Source of the DNA: Litoditis marina
Taxonomy: Eukaryota > Nematoda > Chromadorea > Rhabditida > Rhabditidae
NCBI GenBank assembly: GCA_964036275.1
Contig: OZ038435.1
Coordinates: forward strand, 30,237,521-30,301,520
Direction of reading: 5' to 3'
Length of the DNA: 64,000 nt
The notes under the pieces are model-generated. The model ran no database searches. It was not told the DNA's origin and saw nothing but the letters and a program-made list of their open reading frames with translations. The position numbers were made by a program, and so were the translations under genes. Within the stretch, counting starts at the first letter, position 1. Each line of letters starts with the position of its first letter. This document shows positions 46,915-58,700 of the stretch, in pieces.

Positions 46915-47269
46915 TTAACAACGAAGAGAAACAGCGTGATGCAATCTAACTAACGACTTTTCAGCACCTCGTAATTGGATTTGTTCTGTCCACAACTATA
47001 AAAGTTTACAATTCGTTTCATTAGGCAAAACACGTTTCAAAGCATGTAGCTATGAACATATAAGACGGTTCCAACTAAATTTTTTTCAAAATTCAAAGTA
47101 ATTCACGGAATTCTGTCAAACTGTGAACGGGAACTTTTTCTTGCGCCTTGCGGTCGAAACGACACAATTTTAGGTTTCTTGTCAACGCGATGTTGGCATT
47201 TGACAATGAGATTCAGATTCTTTTGGCAAATGCTAAGTGAACGGAGTTCGCTTGTCACTTGTCACCCAA

Positions 47270-47415
47270 AGGGGTCCTCTTTACCATTTGCCATTTGCAC
47301 TGATTCATTTTGACACGTGCCAAACCGTTGAGAGGATTCGAACCCTTGGCCGTTGGGCCAAAAGCAAGCGCACTACCACTACACTAAGGGAGGACCTGCA
47401 TGAAAAGAATGGACC
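47270..47415 (-). other. tRNA-like module, left arm of the foldback element
   Basis: Read on the minus strand: TTAGTGTAGTGGTAGTGCG (A-box like), a centre CTTGCTTTTGGCCC, then GGGTTCGAATCC (perfect B box) and TTTGGCACGTGTCAAAA. The acceptor stem does not close cleanly, so it is a tRNA-derived module, not a tRNA gene I can call. Confidence 0.5.
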
Positions 47416-47740
47416 GCGCTATATATGACACCGCCGCAATTGTTCAGATTAAGGTTGCCACACGAGTGTATTAAAAGGGATTAGTTCATTAGAAAAATTA
47501 ATTTTCATGAATATAAAACGTGAATTTAAAAGCTGAACACACCAAAAAAACATTTCAGCTAGTTAAAAGCCAGTAGCAACTTTTCGCCCAACATCGCAGG
47601 TTTAAGTGTTTACTGTATTCTCTTTTCCGCTTCTCGTTTTTTCTTTCAAAGATTCGCACCCATAGTTCGATAATCTATTCTCATCCCGTTATGAATATGC
47701 CCGCCCCGGTGTGTGTACGAACTGTTCGCGCTCTAGAATG

Positions 47741-47830
47741 TAGCCCGCTTAGTGTAGTGGTAAGCGTCTCGCTTTTGGTGTGGCGGGGTCAGGTTCGATT
47801 CCCGCATGAGGCAAAACCTGATTGGCACGT
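47741..47830 (+). other. tRNA-like module, right arm of the foldback element
   Basis: CCCGCTTAGTGTAGTGGTAAGCG (A box), CTCGCTTTTGGTG, then GGTTCGATTCCC (B box) and ATTGGCACGTGTCAAGAA. It shares the box spacing and the GGCACGTGTCAA tail with the left module in inverted orientation. Confidence 0.5.
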
Positions 47831-48399
47831 GTCAAGAAAGAGGATCGTTCCTGGCAATTGTCAGTGTTGAGCAGTGATAATATCACTTGCCAAGTGTTGA
47901 GAAGTGATATTATCACTTGGCAGACATCAATATTCATGTTGGCGCTTGTCATTTGGGTTGGCTCTAATATTTCTCAGATACAACAGCAACTTTGACAAGA
48001 TAATGGTTTACGTGTCACACCCACTCCGTTGACAACATTTTGGTAAAAGAACGGAAATTTTGAAAAAATTTAGTTGGACCCGTCTTATATCATAGTGAAG
48101 AAAACTCAAAATATAGAAATACAGATAAGATAACTATCATGACTATAAAATAACTTATTATCCACTCTTGTGAATTTGGTTCAATAGTAAAATAAACATT
48201 ACCTAGACAAAAGATAAGTGAACGAAATAAATCGAATCGGAACGTTTTGAATGTGGTGCAGGGGAGTTCTCTCGTAGCAAGAAATTGTCGAGGTTGGAAG
48301 ATTTTATCTGGCGCTTTGCCGGGCGAATTCGGTGTTTTGTACCAGAAATCAGGACAACGATATTCATATCAAAACAGCTGAGCCGAGATGAAACTAGCA

Positions 48400-48800
48400 C
48401 TGTAGAAATCTCTGAAAAACCTCATCAGATACCTCATGAGCTGTACCTTACGTACTTATCACAAGATTCTATTGATTTCTATGGCATAGAAATCATATCT
48501 TATATGAAGTTTACGAGTATCTCATGATGTGTTCTTGAGATTTTCATTAGTAAATTTCCAATCATCCTGGTTGATAAAGCATTTTTAACTATTATTACTA
48601 AAATGATATAAGTTACTCATGACAACATGAGGTCGGTAGGGTTGCTTCGCCGCTTATAGCGAACCTCATGACATCATGTCGTGCTTCTCTGAGCTTTTAA
48701 GCTGCTCATGAGATCTAACTGATTTACAATACAATACGAAATAATCGTACTTAAAGATGTTCACGAGTTTTTCATGAGAAACATCACGTAACTTCGCTCA
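48400..48800. repeat. two adjacent TCATGAG-family repeats
   Basis: The first (about 48400-48560) has CATCAGATACCTCATGAGC, ATTGATTTCTATGGC and TTTACGAGTATCTCATGA. The second (about 48600-48800) has GCTGCTCATGAGATC and GTTCACGAGTTTTTCATGAG. Both follow the family order seen at 10283. Confidence 0.6.
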
Positions 48801-48841
48801 CTTACCAATGAGAAAAACTGGAACTGTTGTATAACTCAAAC

Positions 48842-48847
48842 TTTATT
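48842..48847 (-). terminator. AATAAA polyadenylation signal, copy B
   Basis: TTTATT on the plus strand is AATAAA on the coding strand, about 90 bp beyond the stop of copy B. Confidence 0.5.
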
Positions 48848-48936
48848 GAAGAAAGACCACATAAACAACAGAAACAAGTTTGCAACAGTTAAACAGTACT
48901 TATACGCTTATCGAAAATGTTCCAATTATCCTATTA

Positions 48937-51900
48937 TTATTGAATAGATCTTTTGTTTGTATTTGTATAATTCATCTGTATTCTATATCTGATGACGTCA
49001 TAGATTCTCATCTCATCAGGTGGCACGTAGTGCAAGGAGATCAGTTCGGGAGCGAACACTTTGTAGTGCTGAAAATATGAAAATTATAAAGTATTTCATA
49101 TTTTAATTACTTCCTGTTCTGGAATCTGGCGCAATAATTTTCATGTCACTATTATTATGATTTTCATTCCGACCGTGGCTGTTCTATAACAAGTGACTGT
49201 GGGGAGACAATACTTTATTCTTTTTTCTTACGTAAAACCGTATTCTCTAGGGTAATAGTTAGTTCAACGCAGATCAGAACGCTTCCAGTGCAAGGTGCGT
49301 TAAATTTTCCGAGGGTTCCATGTACAAATATTGTCACAAGAAAGGTGACCGCGTATTAGAGCAAGCAAAATACAAACGCATTTGACGACAGGTCAGACAA
49401 AATTCACCGTTTTCAGGTACTCAGAAGGATTGACGCCAATTTTCTGCGATCAGCAAATTACAAAAGCGAGAGAGCGTGGTGGTCAATGAGGCCGCAGACA
49501 TTAGCGTCTCTATGACCTACACACTTTCTCATAGAGGACGCTACAGAAGTGGTTTTCTAATAGGCAGAGAATGGTCTGACTAGCTATTTTTTCAACAACC
49601 CTTATATCAGCGTATACCCACCCTCCTCCATGGCCAAATTGTGTATTTGGGATCATCTTTGGTCGTATTGAACAATAACTTCGGGTTGTAAGGATTGAAT
49701 CTGTGCTGTCCATTTGCGTTTCGCGTATCTTCTGGGAAAACGCCCACATTTGCGAGACATCTGCAATTATAGGGTACACTCTTTGCAAACGAGGGCTACA
49801 CCGCGATGTATGCATATTCTGCTGTGAGTGTAGTTTTTTTTATCAATACTCGTTATAACGAGTCAGCTACAAGTCAGCTATGTTTATCCTCAATTAGCTG
49901 GTTGAGAAATACAGTTGAAGTGAGCTTGAAATTAGAAAGTAATTCAAAACCAATGAAACGCCCAACTGGAGATGAGATCATTAGATTAATGAAGGATGGT
50001 TAAGGTTAAACTTCGTATTTGAACTAGTCATCAACACTCCAACATCCTAGTGACACAAATATATTTTGTTCAAATAAATAACCTAATATTGTCATCGAAT
50101 AGTTTCACCTACTGTAAGAGTCTCGGTGAAAATGATGTCGACTATACCTGCTGATGGCAACGTCTTCGAACCTTTCGAAAGAACAGATTGTCTGATTGGG
50201 AAAGGCTTGTTCGACCAAAAGTTTCAGGGCAGCTCGGGACAAAACATAGCCGGCTCCACCAGAATTGTAGCCTTTCTTCTGTAAATAGTGAACATCGTTT
50301 GAAGATAGAAAGGATGACAGTCTCTCGACATTTCCAATCACCGAATTACCATCAGCACTTGTTGAAGATAGGTAGAGACAGATACGGAGTGGCTTACAAA
50401 TTCCTCATCTATCCTTACACACGCGTGCATACATAATTCATTAAAAAAATAAAGTATTGGAGAAAACGAGCCCAAGCAGTAGGCTGTGTTTTACTTGTAT
50501 GTTCCTTGATTACATAGGAAAAGATCTGAATGTTACCAGAAATGGTTTGAATGGATGTCCGAGGAAGTAAGGTTTGTCCGGATTCAGTGTGTCCAGATAG
50601 GTCTTCAAATTCTCCCAGATTATATAAGTGTCGTCATCAGCCTAAACATATATTCTATGTTTTCATTCATTGCCATTTTCACACATTCGCATAGTTCAGT
50701 TTTCATAGGTCGACGAAATAAACATTCAACTAAGTAAGTAAGTAAGTATCATAGTGAAGTGACTCAGGGGAGGACAGAATGGAGAGCTAGTTTAGGTACT
50801 CCCCGGGGTACCTAAACAACGTTGCGCGCCCCAAAACAGACTAAACCTTGTGAACCGTAAACAAATTAGGTTTGCTACTTTGAGTAAGAAAAGGCATATG
50901 TCAGTTTCTATTGAGAACCTCTTTCATATAAACTTTCCTTTCTGTCCCCTTTCAAACGAGAATGTGTCAAAGGTATCTCAAATAGGCGACTCGTAGTGCG
51001 CTTCTAATCGGAATACCCATTCCTCTATCATAAAAAAACACGAAAAGTTGACAATTGACTGATACTGTACCACCTCTAAGCCACTACCAAAAGCAGTAAA
51101 CATTTTTCCAAGGATTCATGAACAAACGTGACTTTGAACTAACCTTGAGGTACCAGTCAAAGCTCTGAGAGTATACTGTATATATGTGGTGGAATGCTTT
51201 TCTGGTCTTGAGAAAGAGTAGATCATATCCATCATTCATGCCTTCGAATACGGTAGAATACGGTATCGATTCGTCTTTCATTGGCTCAGTGGAAAAGAAC
51301 TCGCCATGGTCACATCTGGGCAGCCAGGTCTCATTCACGGCTAGAACCTGCAAAATGTTGTGATAGATAGATGAGAGAAAACTTAGGGGAAAACATACCA
51401 TATAAAGATATCACACAAACTCCGCATTCTATGCCAACATTACCATCTAGGGAAATGATTTCACCAACAAAGACTCAGAACAACCCTAATGCAAGATCAG
51501 TTTATAGGGGAGAGAGCATAGTTCGATCCGAATTTCTTATTTGACTAGAATATAGGTTCACACTACATAAACACGGCCGTCTCAAACCGCCTCTTCTAGA
51601 GCAACATGCAGGGTTTGCTTTTTGCAAAACGAGCCCATGTCGGTTATTTCGCTCTATTCTGCTGTGTTTTTAGTTTGATTTTTGTAGTTTGAACGGGTCA
51701 AAAATTGCAAAGTGTGGCGTGTATCGAGACCAACCAACGAAGATTCGGTCATCCCCTACAATCCTACTATAGTCGTCGCCAACGGAATGGCGGGAGGGTA
51801 CTGTATATCTTACTTTCCTCTGTGTACGCACGCATGTCTCTGATTCCGAAGCTTCCCGGTTATGTGCACTATTAGCGCAGTGGTTATCGCGCTCTGCTAC

Positions 51901-53259
51901 AAATCTTTTGCTCGCAGGTTCGATTCCGGCGAGAGACAGAAATTTATAATATTGGCACCCACTATAATATAGATTTTGTCAATCCGTTGTGGAAATCGTA
52001 CGTTCAATTTGATAGAGGGCGGGGTTTAGAGAATGGCCGGATCATGTGCGTTTCTTAGATCTATACAATCTCTCGCCTGTTGGCAAGTAACCAACGACCG
52101 CTCACCCCGCACGCTGAACGATTTGCGCCAATTCTCGCCGATTAACAAACTACGAAAACGAGAGAGCAGCAGGTCAATGAATCCGTAGACAGTTAGAGAT
52201 ATCCGCGTCTCTCTGACCTGCCCACTCTCTTGTCGTAGCCGCTACAAAAGTGGTTTGCCAATCAGAAGGCATCGCTCAATCAATCGAACCAGGTGTGGTC
52301 TTTCTCGCGGAAATATAGACTATATGATACCGAATACTTATGTTTTTCTCTAACTCTGATGAGTGAGTGCCACATTTTTCGAACGTAGATAGACAAGAAG
52401 TAAATCGATACCCACTCTGCTATCGTAATACCTCGGACTCGTTGATACCCAACAGAATACACTGCCATTTTTCGGAAGTTTTGCTGCTGCTGCTGATTTA
52501 TAAGTCGTATCGTTATATTCCGTTAATTCGAATGGCAGGAATCTGAAATAGTAGAAATCTATCTAGCTCTCTCTTTCTCCTTTTTTCTCCTTTCACATCT
52601 TTCAATCTCTTTCTTCCATTCTTCACTCCTTTCTCCTCCTCTTTCTTCCACTTTCTCTATTCTCTCTTTCTCTCTACTCTCTCTCTTCCTCGTGCTCCCT
52701 CTCTCTCTCTCTCTAACGAACGAAAATTGCTGGGAAAAGTTCTTCTCCGGAAATTCCTGAATAGTCCTGTTTCGCCAGTATTCTACGAACAGCAACATCA
52801 CAATCAACATCAAAAAGAAAACAGCAGACTTATGCGAACTTCTGACACAGCATATTGCAGTCGAAACCTGCAAAAAATCAAAAGATAGAAATTCAACTAA
52901 ACTGAGGCTGTATTTTGCACTAGGTACAGGCCAAAAATCACCAATTTCTACCGCGGAGCAAGGGGATCAAACTACAAACACAGCGGTATAGGAGATTTAT
53001 ATAAACTTTCATCGAGCACTTCATTCACTGATATGAGTAATTACATGGCATGGAATAGTATAGACTAGTATAACCATTAGTGAATATTAACCCTCTTGAA
53101 AAAATGCACAAGTAATTTGGTTTTCTTTCAACTGTAAACAATATTTTCATAGAGCTGGAGATGAAATGATAAAAATCAATATCAAACATACGATTGTGAT
53201 AAATAGTAAGAAAGTTTCAAAACTAAGTAAATAAAACTAACCGATCTGATCAAGCGCAT
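48937..53259 (-). CDS. core-1 beta-1,3-galactosyltransferase-like protein, copy B (GT31)
   Basis: Exons: 53259-53242 (MRLIRS), a membrane exon from 52867, 52542-52416, 51347-51144, 50641-50537, 50278-50148, 49760-49622, 49068-48937. The anchor is AVFFLMLIVMLLFVEYW, then an Arg/Glu-rich stretch read from a GA-rich tract. The catalytic part has [49 protein letters not shown] (DxD), YNSGGAGYVLSRAAL, CLANVGVFPEDTRNANGQHRFNPY and FAPELISLHYVPPDEM. All catalytic exons are intact with lengths equal to the paralogues. The 3' end of the membrane exon is unresolved: the next exon needs phase 2 and I find no strong phase-2 GT donor, so the stalk of this copy may be mis-modelled or damaged. Confidence 0.83.
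49400..49575. repeat. GTGTGCAGGTC hairpin MITE in copy B intron
   Basis: CAAAAGCGAGAGAGCGTGG, GGTCAATGAGGCCGCAGAC and the inverse GCGTCTCTATGACC, TACACACTTTCTC form the arms. It belongs to the family at 42955. Confidence 0.6.
51766..51962 (+). mobile_element. tRNA-derived SINE (family 1), best-preserved copy
   Basis: It starts AGTCGTCGCCAACGGAATGG, continues GGAGGGTACTGTATATCTTAC and CTGTGTACGCACGCATG, then an A box TAGCGCAGTGG and B box GGTTCGATTCC that match the RNA polymerase III consensus exactly, and ends GAGAGACAGAAATTTATAAT. It lies in an intron of copy B. The promoter looks usable; no long A tail is present. Confidence 0.82.
52120..52265. repeat. GTGTGCAGGTC hairpin MITE, second copy in gene B
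   Basis: AAAACGAGAGAGCAGCAGGTC and CGTAGACAGTTAGAG on the left, CGCGTCTCTCTGACCTGCCC and ACTCTCTTGTCGTAGC on the right. Same family as 42955. Confidence 0.65.
52559..52712 (-). repeat. GA-rich tract in copy B, coding-strand purine
   Basis: On the coding strand this is an imperfect (GA)n / GAAA tract directly downstream of the membrane segment. Read through, it gives an Arg/Glu/Lys-rich peptide that ends at TAG. It is at the same place as the tracts in copies C and D. Confidence 0.7.
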
Positions 53260-54141
53260 ATTTGTGGAACTACACGAAAGAAATGCAATAAACTGGTATG
53301 AAAGCCGTTAACGTGTTTGGAAAATTGCTCACGTGAAACTATGCTAATGGATACGTTCACATTACACCGCTCTCAAGTAGAACTCAGCAAACCTACCGGT
53401 CAATGACGGTGCACCGACAGTCGGAGTGGTCCGACTTGTCGCGACAGAAATAGAAAATCACTCATTCACTACTTTAAATTGACAATAAATGGAGTAGGAT
53501 AGACAATTTGAAGAAATTGTTGAATATCATCATGTAGAATGTGAAAATATGTAGGTTTTATTGCATATATCCAATTTTGAGAAATTTACCAGTGAAAAGC
53601 AAATTTTCCTAAAAAAGGTCGAAAACTGAGAAAAATAACCTATTGTCGTGTTTATCGCGTTATAGTTGAAGATTACATTCAAAATAGTAGTAGAAATTAT
53701 CTCCTTTTTCCGAAGTGCACAAACTTTGTTCAGCCTTATCATATAAAACATGCAAGAATTTGAATAAATTTTGCCGCCGTCGCGACAAGTCGGTCCTGAT
53801 TCAGGATTTCCGACAGTCGGCGCGGTTTTTGACTGTTTTCGCGTTTTAGTCGGTTCCCGTCATTGACGCCAAAGTTACGGAGAATGCTAGGGCTGAAAAA
53901 CTCACGTAAAACGTGAAAGATGGTTAACGGAATGCTCTCTTCTTACGCATCGCGAATCGGACTTCTGAAAAAAAGATTTTCATGAGGTTCACCGGTTCAC
54001 TAGAGAAGACCATCATGAACCTATTATTATTTTTATTGATTGCTCCGCTTGTTTGTTCGTGACCTCATTCATACTAACCTTGTCACCGTTGGGCTCTGAA
54101 CTGAGTAAATCCCCATCTAAGGAGTGACCAAATCTTTGTTG

Positions 54142-54240
54142 TAGTGTGATGTTCATACAAGCCAGTGATCGAACTACAAATACAGCAGTATTTGCTGCAG
54201 CAGTACACAACCTATAGGTTTGCTCTAAAGAGAGCGAATC
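54142..54240. repeat. GTAGTTTGATC-type inverted-repeat element, longer copy
   Basis: GTTGTAGTGTGATGTTCAT and GTGATCGAACTACAAATACAGC are inverted ends. Downstream CCTATAGGTTTGCTCTAAAGAGAGCGAATCC is shared with 32235-32275. Confidence 0.5.
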
Positions 54241-54831
54241 CGACAGATCCGGAATGTTTCTATCATCCATGCATATCTCTCGACATACCTAAAAACTGAG
54301 CGAGCAAATGTAGTTTGTCTTTCGAAGAACGGATTTTATAAGAATCTCGGAAACTTCAATCAATTTGCCCATTAACAACTTCTTTTATAGCCGCTTCGAT
54401 GTTGTGCAAAGATAACCTATTCATTTTAACTCGGGAAAGCCATCCTACTCGCAACCCACAATCTCTGATACGATGTATCTCTCTATCCCACTGTGTTTGT
54501 AGTTTGATCTGTTGCTTTTCGGTAAAAATGTGTGAATTGGGGCTAACTTTTATACAATATTTTATACTTAATATATTTTCGTAGTCTTCCTAATATTGGA
54601 ATGCTGTTTTGTGAATTTGATACTGAGTTTAAACGTTTTGTAATTTGTTCATATCCTGCAAGATCATTCGTTACAGTTAAAAACGTAAACTTTATAGGGG
54701 ATATAATTTAAACTGTCAGACGATTATTATGAGTTTCCGATTGAAGTTGACATAACTCTTTGTTGCCGTTACAAACCTATAAACAGTACTCTCTTGGTAC
54801 ACCAATAAACGATGCCCTGTCCTAGCCAACC

Positions 54832-54985
54832 GTCGAACCTCATGAGAAGTTCATTTGATTCTCTCATGAGTATCTCATGAACACCTCATGAGCTACTCGT
54901 GAACCCCCAATGTTGTAGCATAGCAATCAATAAGATCTCATGAGGAAATCGTGAGATATCGCTCATAAGGGATCGCTACCGAGCC
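54832..54985. repeat. TCATGAG-family hairpin repeat
   Basis: CGAACCTCATGAGAAGTTCA, CTCTCATGAGTATCTCATGA, ACACCTCATGAGCTACTCG and AAGATCTCATGAGGAAATCG give the reverse orientation of the family at 10283. This is one of the cleanest copies. Confidence 0.7.
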
Positions 54986-55132
54986 TAGAAACTTTCTATT
55001 TGCAAAAGTTGTTACAGGTTTCGACTGTCTTTTTATTTGACCTGTCCATTCAGAATAAAGTACCAAATCCCAATCGGACAACACCAATCTTTCTATTCAG
55101 CGTATTGGACATTAAAACTGGTGAGGTATACT

Positions 55133-55262
55133 GTCAGTCAATTGCAGACTCACGTAAAACATTTGTGTAACACAGCAGAACTCAGAAACATGCAATGACA
55201 AAGTGCCTAATTTCTCATTAGAAAGCTAACATTAAGTGACTACTCAATTTACTTCTAGTATA
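55133..55262. repeat. CACGTGA..GTGCAC interspersed repeat, inverted copy
   Basis: CAGTCAATTGCAGACTCACG, ACACAGCAGAACTCAGAAAC and ATGACAAAGTGCCTAATTTC follow the family order. A further copy is at 55960-56095 in copy C intron 1. Confidence 0.6.
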
Positions 55263-55453
55263 GCAAATCTCATCTACTTCTCATCAGAATGTATTGATTA
55301 CTATCCTATAATATTGTAACTTCGCAAGTAGTTAAAGGCTCTCATGAGAAAACGATATGAACTTCTCATGAAGTTGCTACGGCGCCTATGTTCGAGATGA
55401 GAAACAGGTAATTTTTTTCAATTTCCTTGATTACTCGTTTAGAATACAATATA

Positions 55454-55652
55454 ATGAAATTTAATAATTTTCAGGTTTTAGCCAATAGTAATTCTATTTT
55501 TGTACTTCTGATGCACTGTTCGTTCGTGCTGTCTGTGTGTTGCGGCGTCGTGTTTCTGTTGATGAAGTTATGGGGAGGAAGGACAGTCGATGCATCTGAG
55601 AAGCTGGAAATAGCCATGCTGAAGAATCTGTTAGTCAGAGAGAAAGAGTTAC

Positions 55653-55725
<73 letters not shown>

Positions 55726-58700
55726 AGAGAGAGAGGGGGGGGGGAGAGAAACAGACAGAGAGAGAGATGTGTCACGTAAGAAGACCAGCTATTCCAGAAG
55801 TACTGAACGGATAATGCCAGAATTGAATAATACTGAGCAGGTCTTCATGTCAGAGGCAGCAGCAAGACTTCCAAAAAATGGCAGTGTTTTCTGTTGGATA
55901 TTAACAACTCCAAGGTATTTCGATACTAGGGTGAGTATTCGGTATCATAGGGTATAATCTTCGTCAATTGCACAGTCACATGAAACATGGTTTACACAGC
56001 AGAACTCAGAAACGACAATGACAAACTGCACGTTTTCTCATTATGCTCACTTTACCACTTTACGTGACTATCCAGTTCAATCCTAGCATCTTTTTGTTTT
56101 CCCATTTCATATTGTTTTCATATCGCTCAAATTCAGTTGGTTTTTATTTATTTTTCTGTATCTCCCATACTTACATGTAAATAAATAAATCAAAACAAAT
56201 TGTAGTTTTCTCTCGGTGCACACCGCATGTGAACGAAGAGCAGCAGGATCAAACTACAAACACAGCGGTATAAAGCCACACCAAATGTATAGTTGTACTC
56301 TGGAAGAAGTGTACTCAGATCAACTTAGGACTATGAAGACTGTTTTTTTCTACACTAGCTGTATTTCGCAACTATTTCAGTTTAACTAACAATTCATTCT
56401 CTTAATATCCTTATTTTCTAGGTTCTAGCCGTGAATGAGACCTGGCTGCCCAGATGTGACCATGGCGAGTTCTTTTCGACTGAGCCAATGAAAGACGAAT
56501 CGATACCCTATTCTACCGTATTCAAAGGCATGAATGATGGATATGATCTACTCTTTCTCAAGACCAGAAAAGCATTCCATCACATTTATACAGTATACTC
56601 TCAGAACTTTGACTGGTACCTCAAGGTTAGTTCCAGCATTACTATTTTCTGAAACAATATCTATAACCACTTTTGAATTACTTGCGCTTTTTACGAGTCG
56701 GAGTGGCGATTGGCTATACATCTAGAGCTAATGTAGCTGTTGATCAGCTGGCAGGTAGCTGCGCGCAGCTGCTGGTAACCCGTACTAGATACGGCGCAGC
56801 CAGAAGTCTGTCATTTCACCAATATTCGATTTCGACTGCAATCACGAGATTGTGGGAATCAAGAAAGATCAGCGAGAAGCGGTCGAATTATGTAGCCTGC
56901 CCGTAGTCTGGATCTTTCTACGTTGGTAGGTAACAAATCGCACTCGGTGCGTCTTGAGAGACCCCATTTTTTGGAAGGCCTTCCTAGGAAGGGCAAAAAT
57001 TATAGAAAAGCCATATTTTCTCTAGTTTGTGACGTAATTAACTATTTTGTCGTTTGAATTTTTCGCATAGTGCTAACAGTGGTCAATATACCTATTCTGC
57101 TCAGAGTCTTGACGAACACGTTTGATTGAGACAGATATTGAGCCATCTTAGAATGCTGACTTGATTGATGCACCTCGTTCTGTTCCGATTTGTTTGTAGT
57201 TTGATCGGTGTGCTTTTCATGTGGACCAGTTACGAAAAGCTATACGAGGGAAACTTGATAATTCAATTTTCATTCTAGGCTGATGACGACACCTATATTA
57301 TTTGGGAGCATCTGAAGGCCTATTTGGACACATTGAATCCGGACAAACCTTACTTTCTCGGACATCCGTTCAAACCATTTTTGGTAACGTTTCAATACTT
57401 TTGTTGGCTCTCCTCAAAAATTACGTCAGGAACTGATAGATTTGTCGACCGAGAGTCACCTTCAACGTGCAAGACACTCGGCTTTTCATTTATGGTCTGT
57501 GTGCTTAAATTTTAAACATGTTCGAAGAGAGCAGTATTGAGGCTCGCGAGTTTTTAGAAAAGTGAGGACAGAAAAAATTCCCACCCTCTCTCGTCTCGAT
57601 CGATCTCCAACAAGTTCTAATGCAAATTGAGCGAACTCCGTGCTCAAACTATCAACATTTCGTTATATATGTTATCAACCTAATTGCAGAAAAATGGTTT
57701 CAATTCTGGTGGGGCCGGCTATGTTTTGTCTCGAGCTGCCCTGAAACTTTTGGTCGAACAAGCATTTCCCAATCAGACAATCTGTCCTTTCGGAAAATAT
57801 GAGGATGTTGCCATCAGCAGGTATCGTAGCATTAACTCGAACTCGATAACTCACGATTAACAAGATTGTGTCGTATTCTAGAAAATGCCCTACATCCTAG
57901 TCGCAACCCACAATCTCTGATACGATGTATCTCTCTATCACACTGTGTTTGTAGTTTGATCTGTTGCTTTTCGGTGAAAATGTGTGAATTGGGGCTAAAC
58001 AACAATAAGGTTTGGAGCACTCACAATATGTACACCGATGTCAAACTGTAATTCTTTTGTGAGACGATTTTCCCTCGTGAGAAAGAGAGCTCTAAGGCAC
58101 TTTATACGTTTACCCCTGCCCCTTTCCAGTCAGGCCGCAAAATAAGACGTCACAGTAGTTGCAATGAGTGGTTGTTGTAAAGTCTGTCAGTTTTCGGCTA
58201 ATAAAGTTAGGGGTAAAAAGTACAGTTTTCACATTTTCCAAAGAACATTTCAGATGTCTGTCAAATGTGGGCGTTTTCCCAGAAGACACACGAAACGCGA
58301 ATGACCAGCACAGATTCAATCCTTTCAACGCCACCGTTCTATTCAATAAAAAAGAGGACAACGCCAACTACACAATATGGTCATGGAAAAGGGTATATAG
58401 TTGTCAGCGGGAGTTTACTGTATGCCTCACTGGGTGCTGATTCGTCAACAGCGTTTGCCAAGTTGGTTAGCGTACGCGCCTCCCAAATTTTCGGGCCTGG
58501 TTCGAGTCTCACGTCAGGCGGACATTTTATAAATTTGGCGCGCACTATTTATAAGTTTGGCGCGTTCTCGCTATTTCCAATGAAATTTTCTGACTGAATA
58601 GTTTGTAAACATAAACAAAATCTTCTTACAGTACTGTGAGCGTTTTCCAAATTGTGGATCAGACTATATTCTTAGAGAAAACACTAGTTTGTGAAGATCA

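Larger units (their letters stand above)
47058..48090. mobile_element. 1.03-kb foldback element with TIRs of ~35 bp and tRNA-like arms
   Basis: ATATAAGACGGTTCCAACTA with following A/T run at the left is mirrored by TAGTTGGACCCGTCTTATAT at the right. The ends fit a TA target duplication (TA|TAAGACGG ... CCGTCTTA|TA). Inside, each arm carries a tRNA-like module pointing to the centre or outward in inverted orientation, plus TGTCAA/TTGACA-rich arms. No protein is encoded. Confidence 0.7.
46704..48936. other. spacer between galactosyltransferase copies A and B
   Basis: No coding exon is seen. The spacer holds a 116-bp TTAA MITE (46799-46914), a 1-kb foldback element with tRNA-like arms (47058-48090) and TCATGAG repeats (48400-48800). 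Confidence 0.55.
53260..55453. other. spacer between galactosyltransferase copies B and C
   Basis: This 2.2-kb interval separates the divergent 5' ends of B (-) and C (+), so it should hold both promoters. Apart from repeats listed separately I see no gene. A short first exon for copy C may lie near 55389-55407, but its phase does not fit. Confidence 0.45.

Noticed and set aside
55389..55410. First coding exon of copy C (ATG at 55389 or 55398)
   Set aside because: Its donor is phase 2 while the next acceptor requires phase 0; joining gives an immediate stop.
56673..56906. Open frame in copy C intron also open in copy D intron
   Set aside because: The shared frame reflects recent duplication of intron DNA. 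It has no splice signals of its own and lies between catalytic exons with conserved phase.
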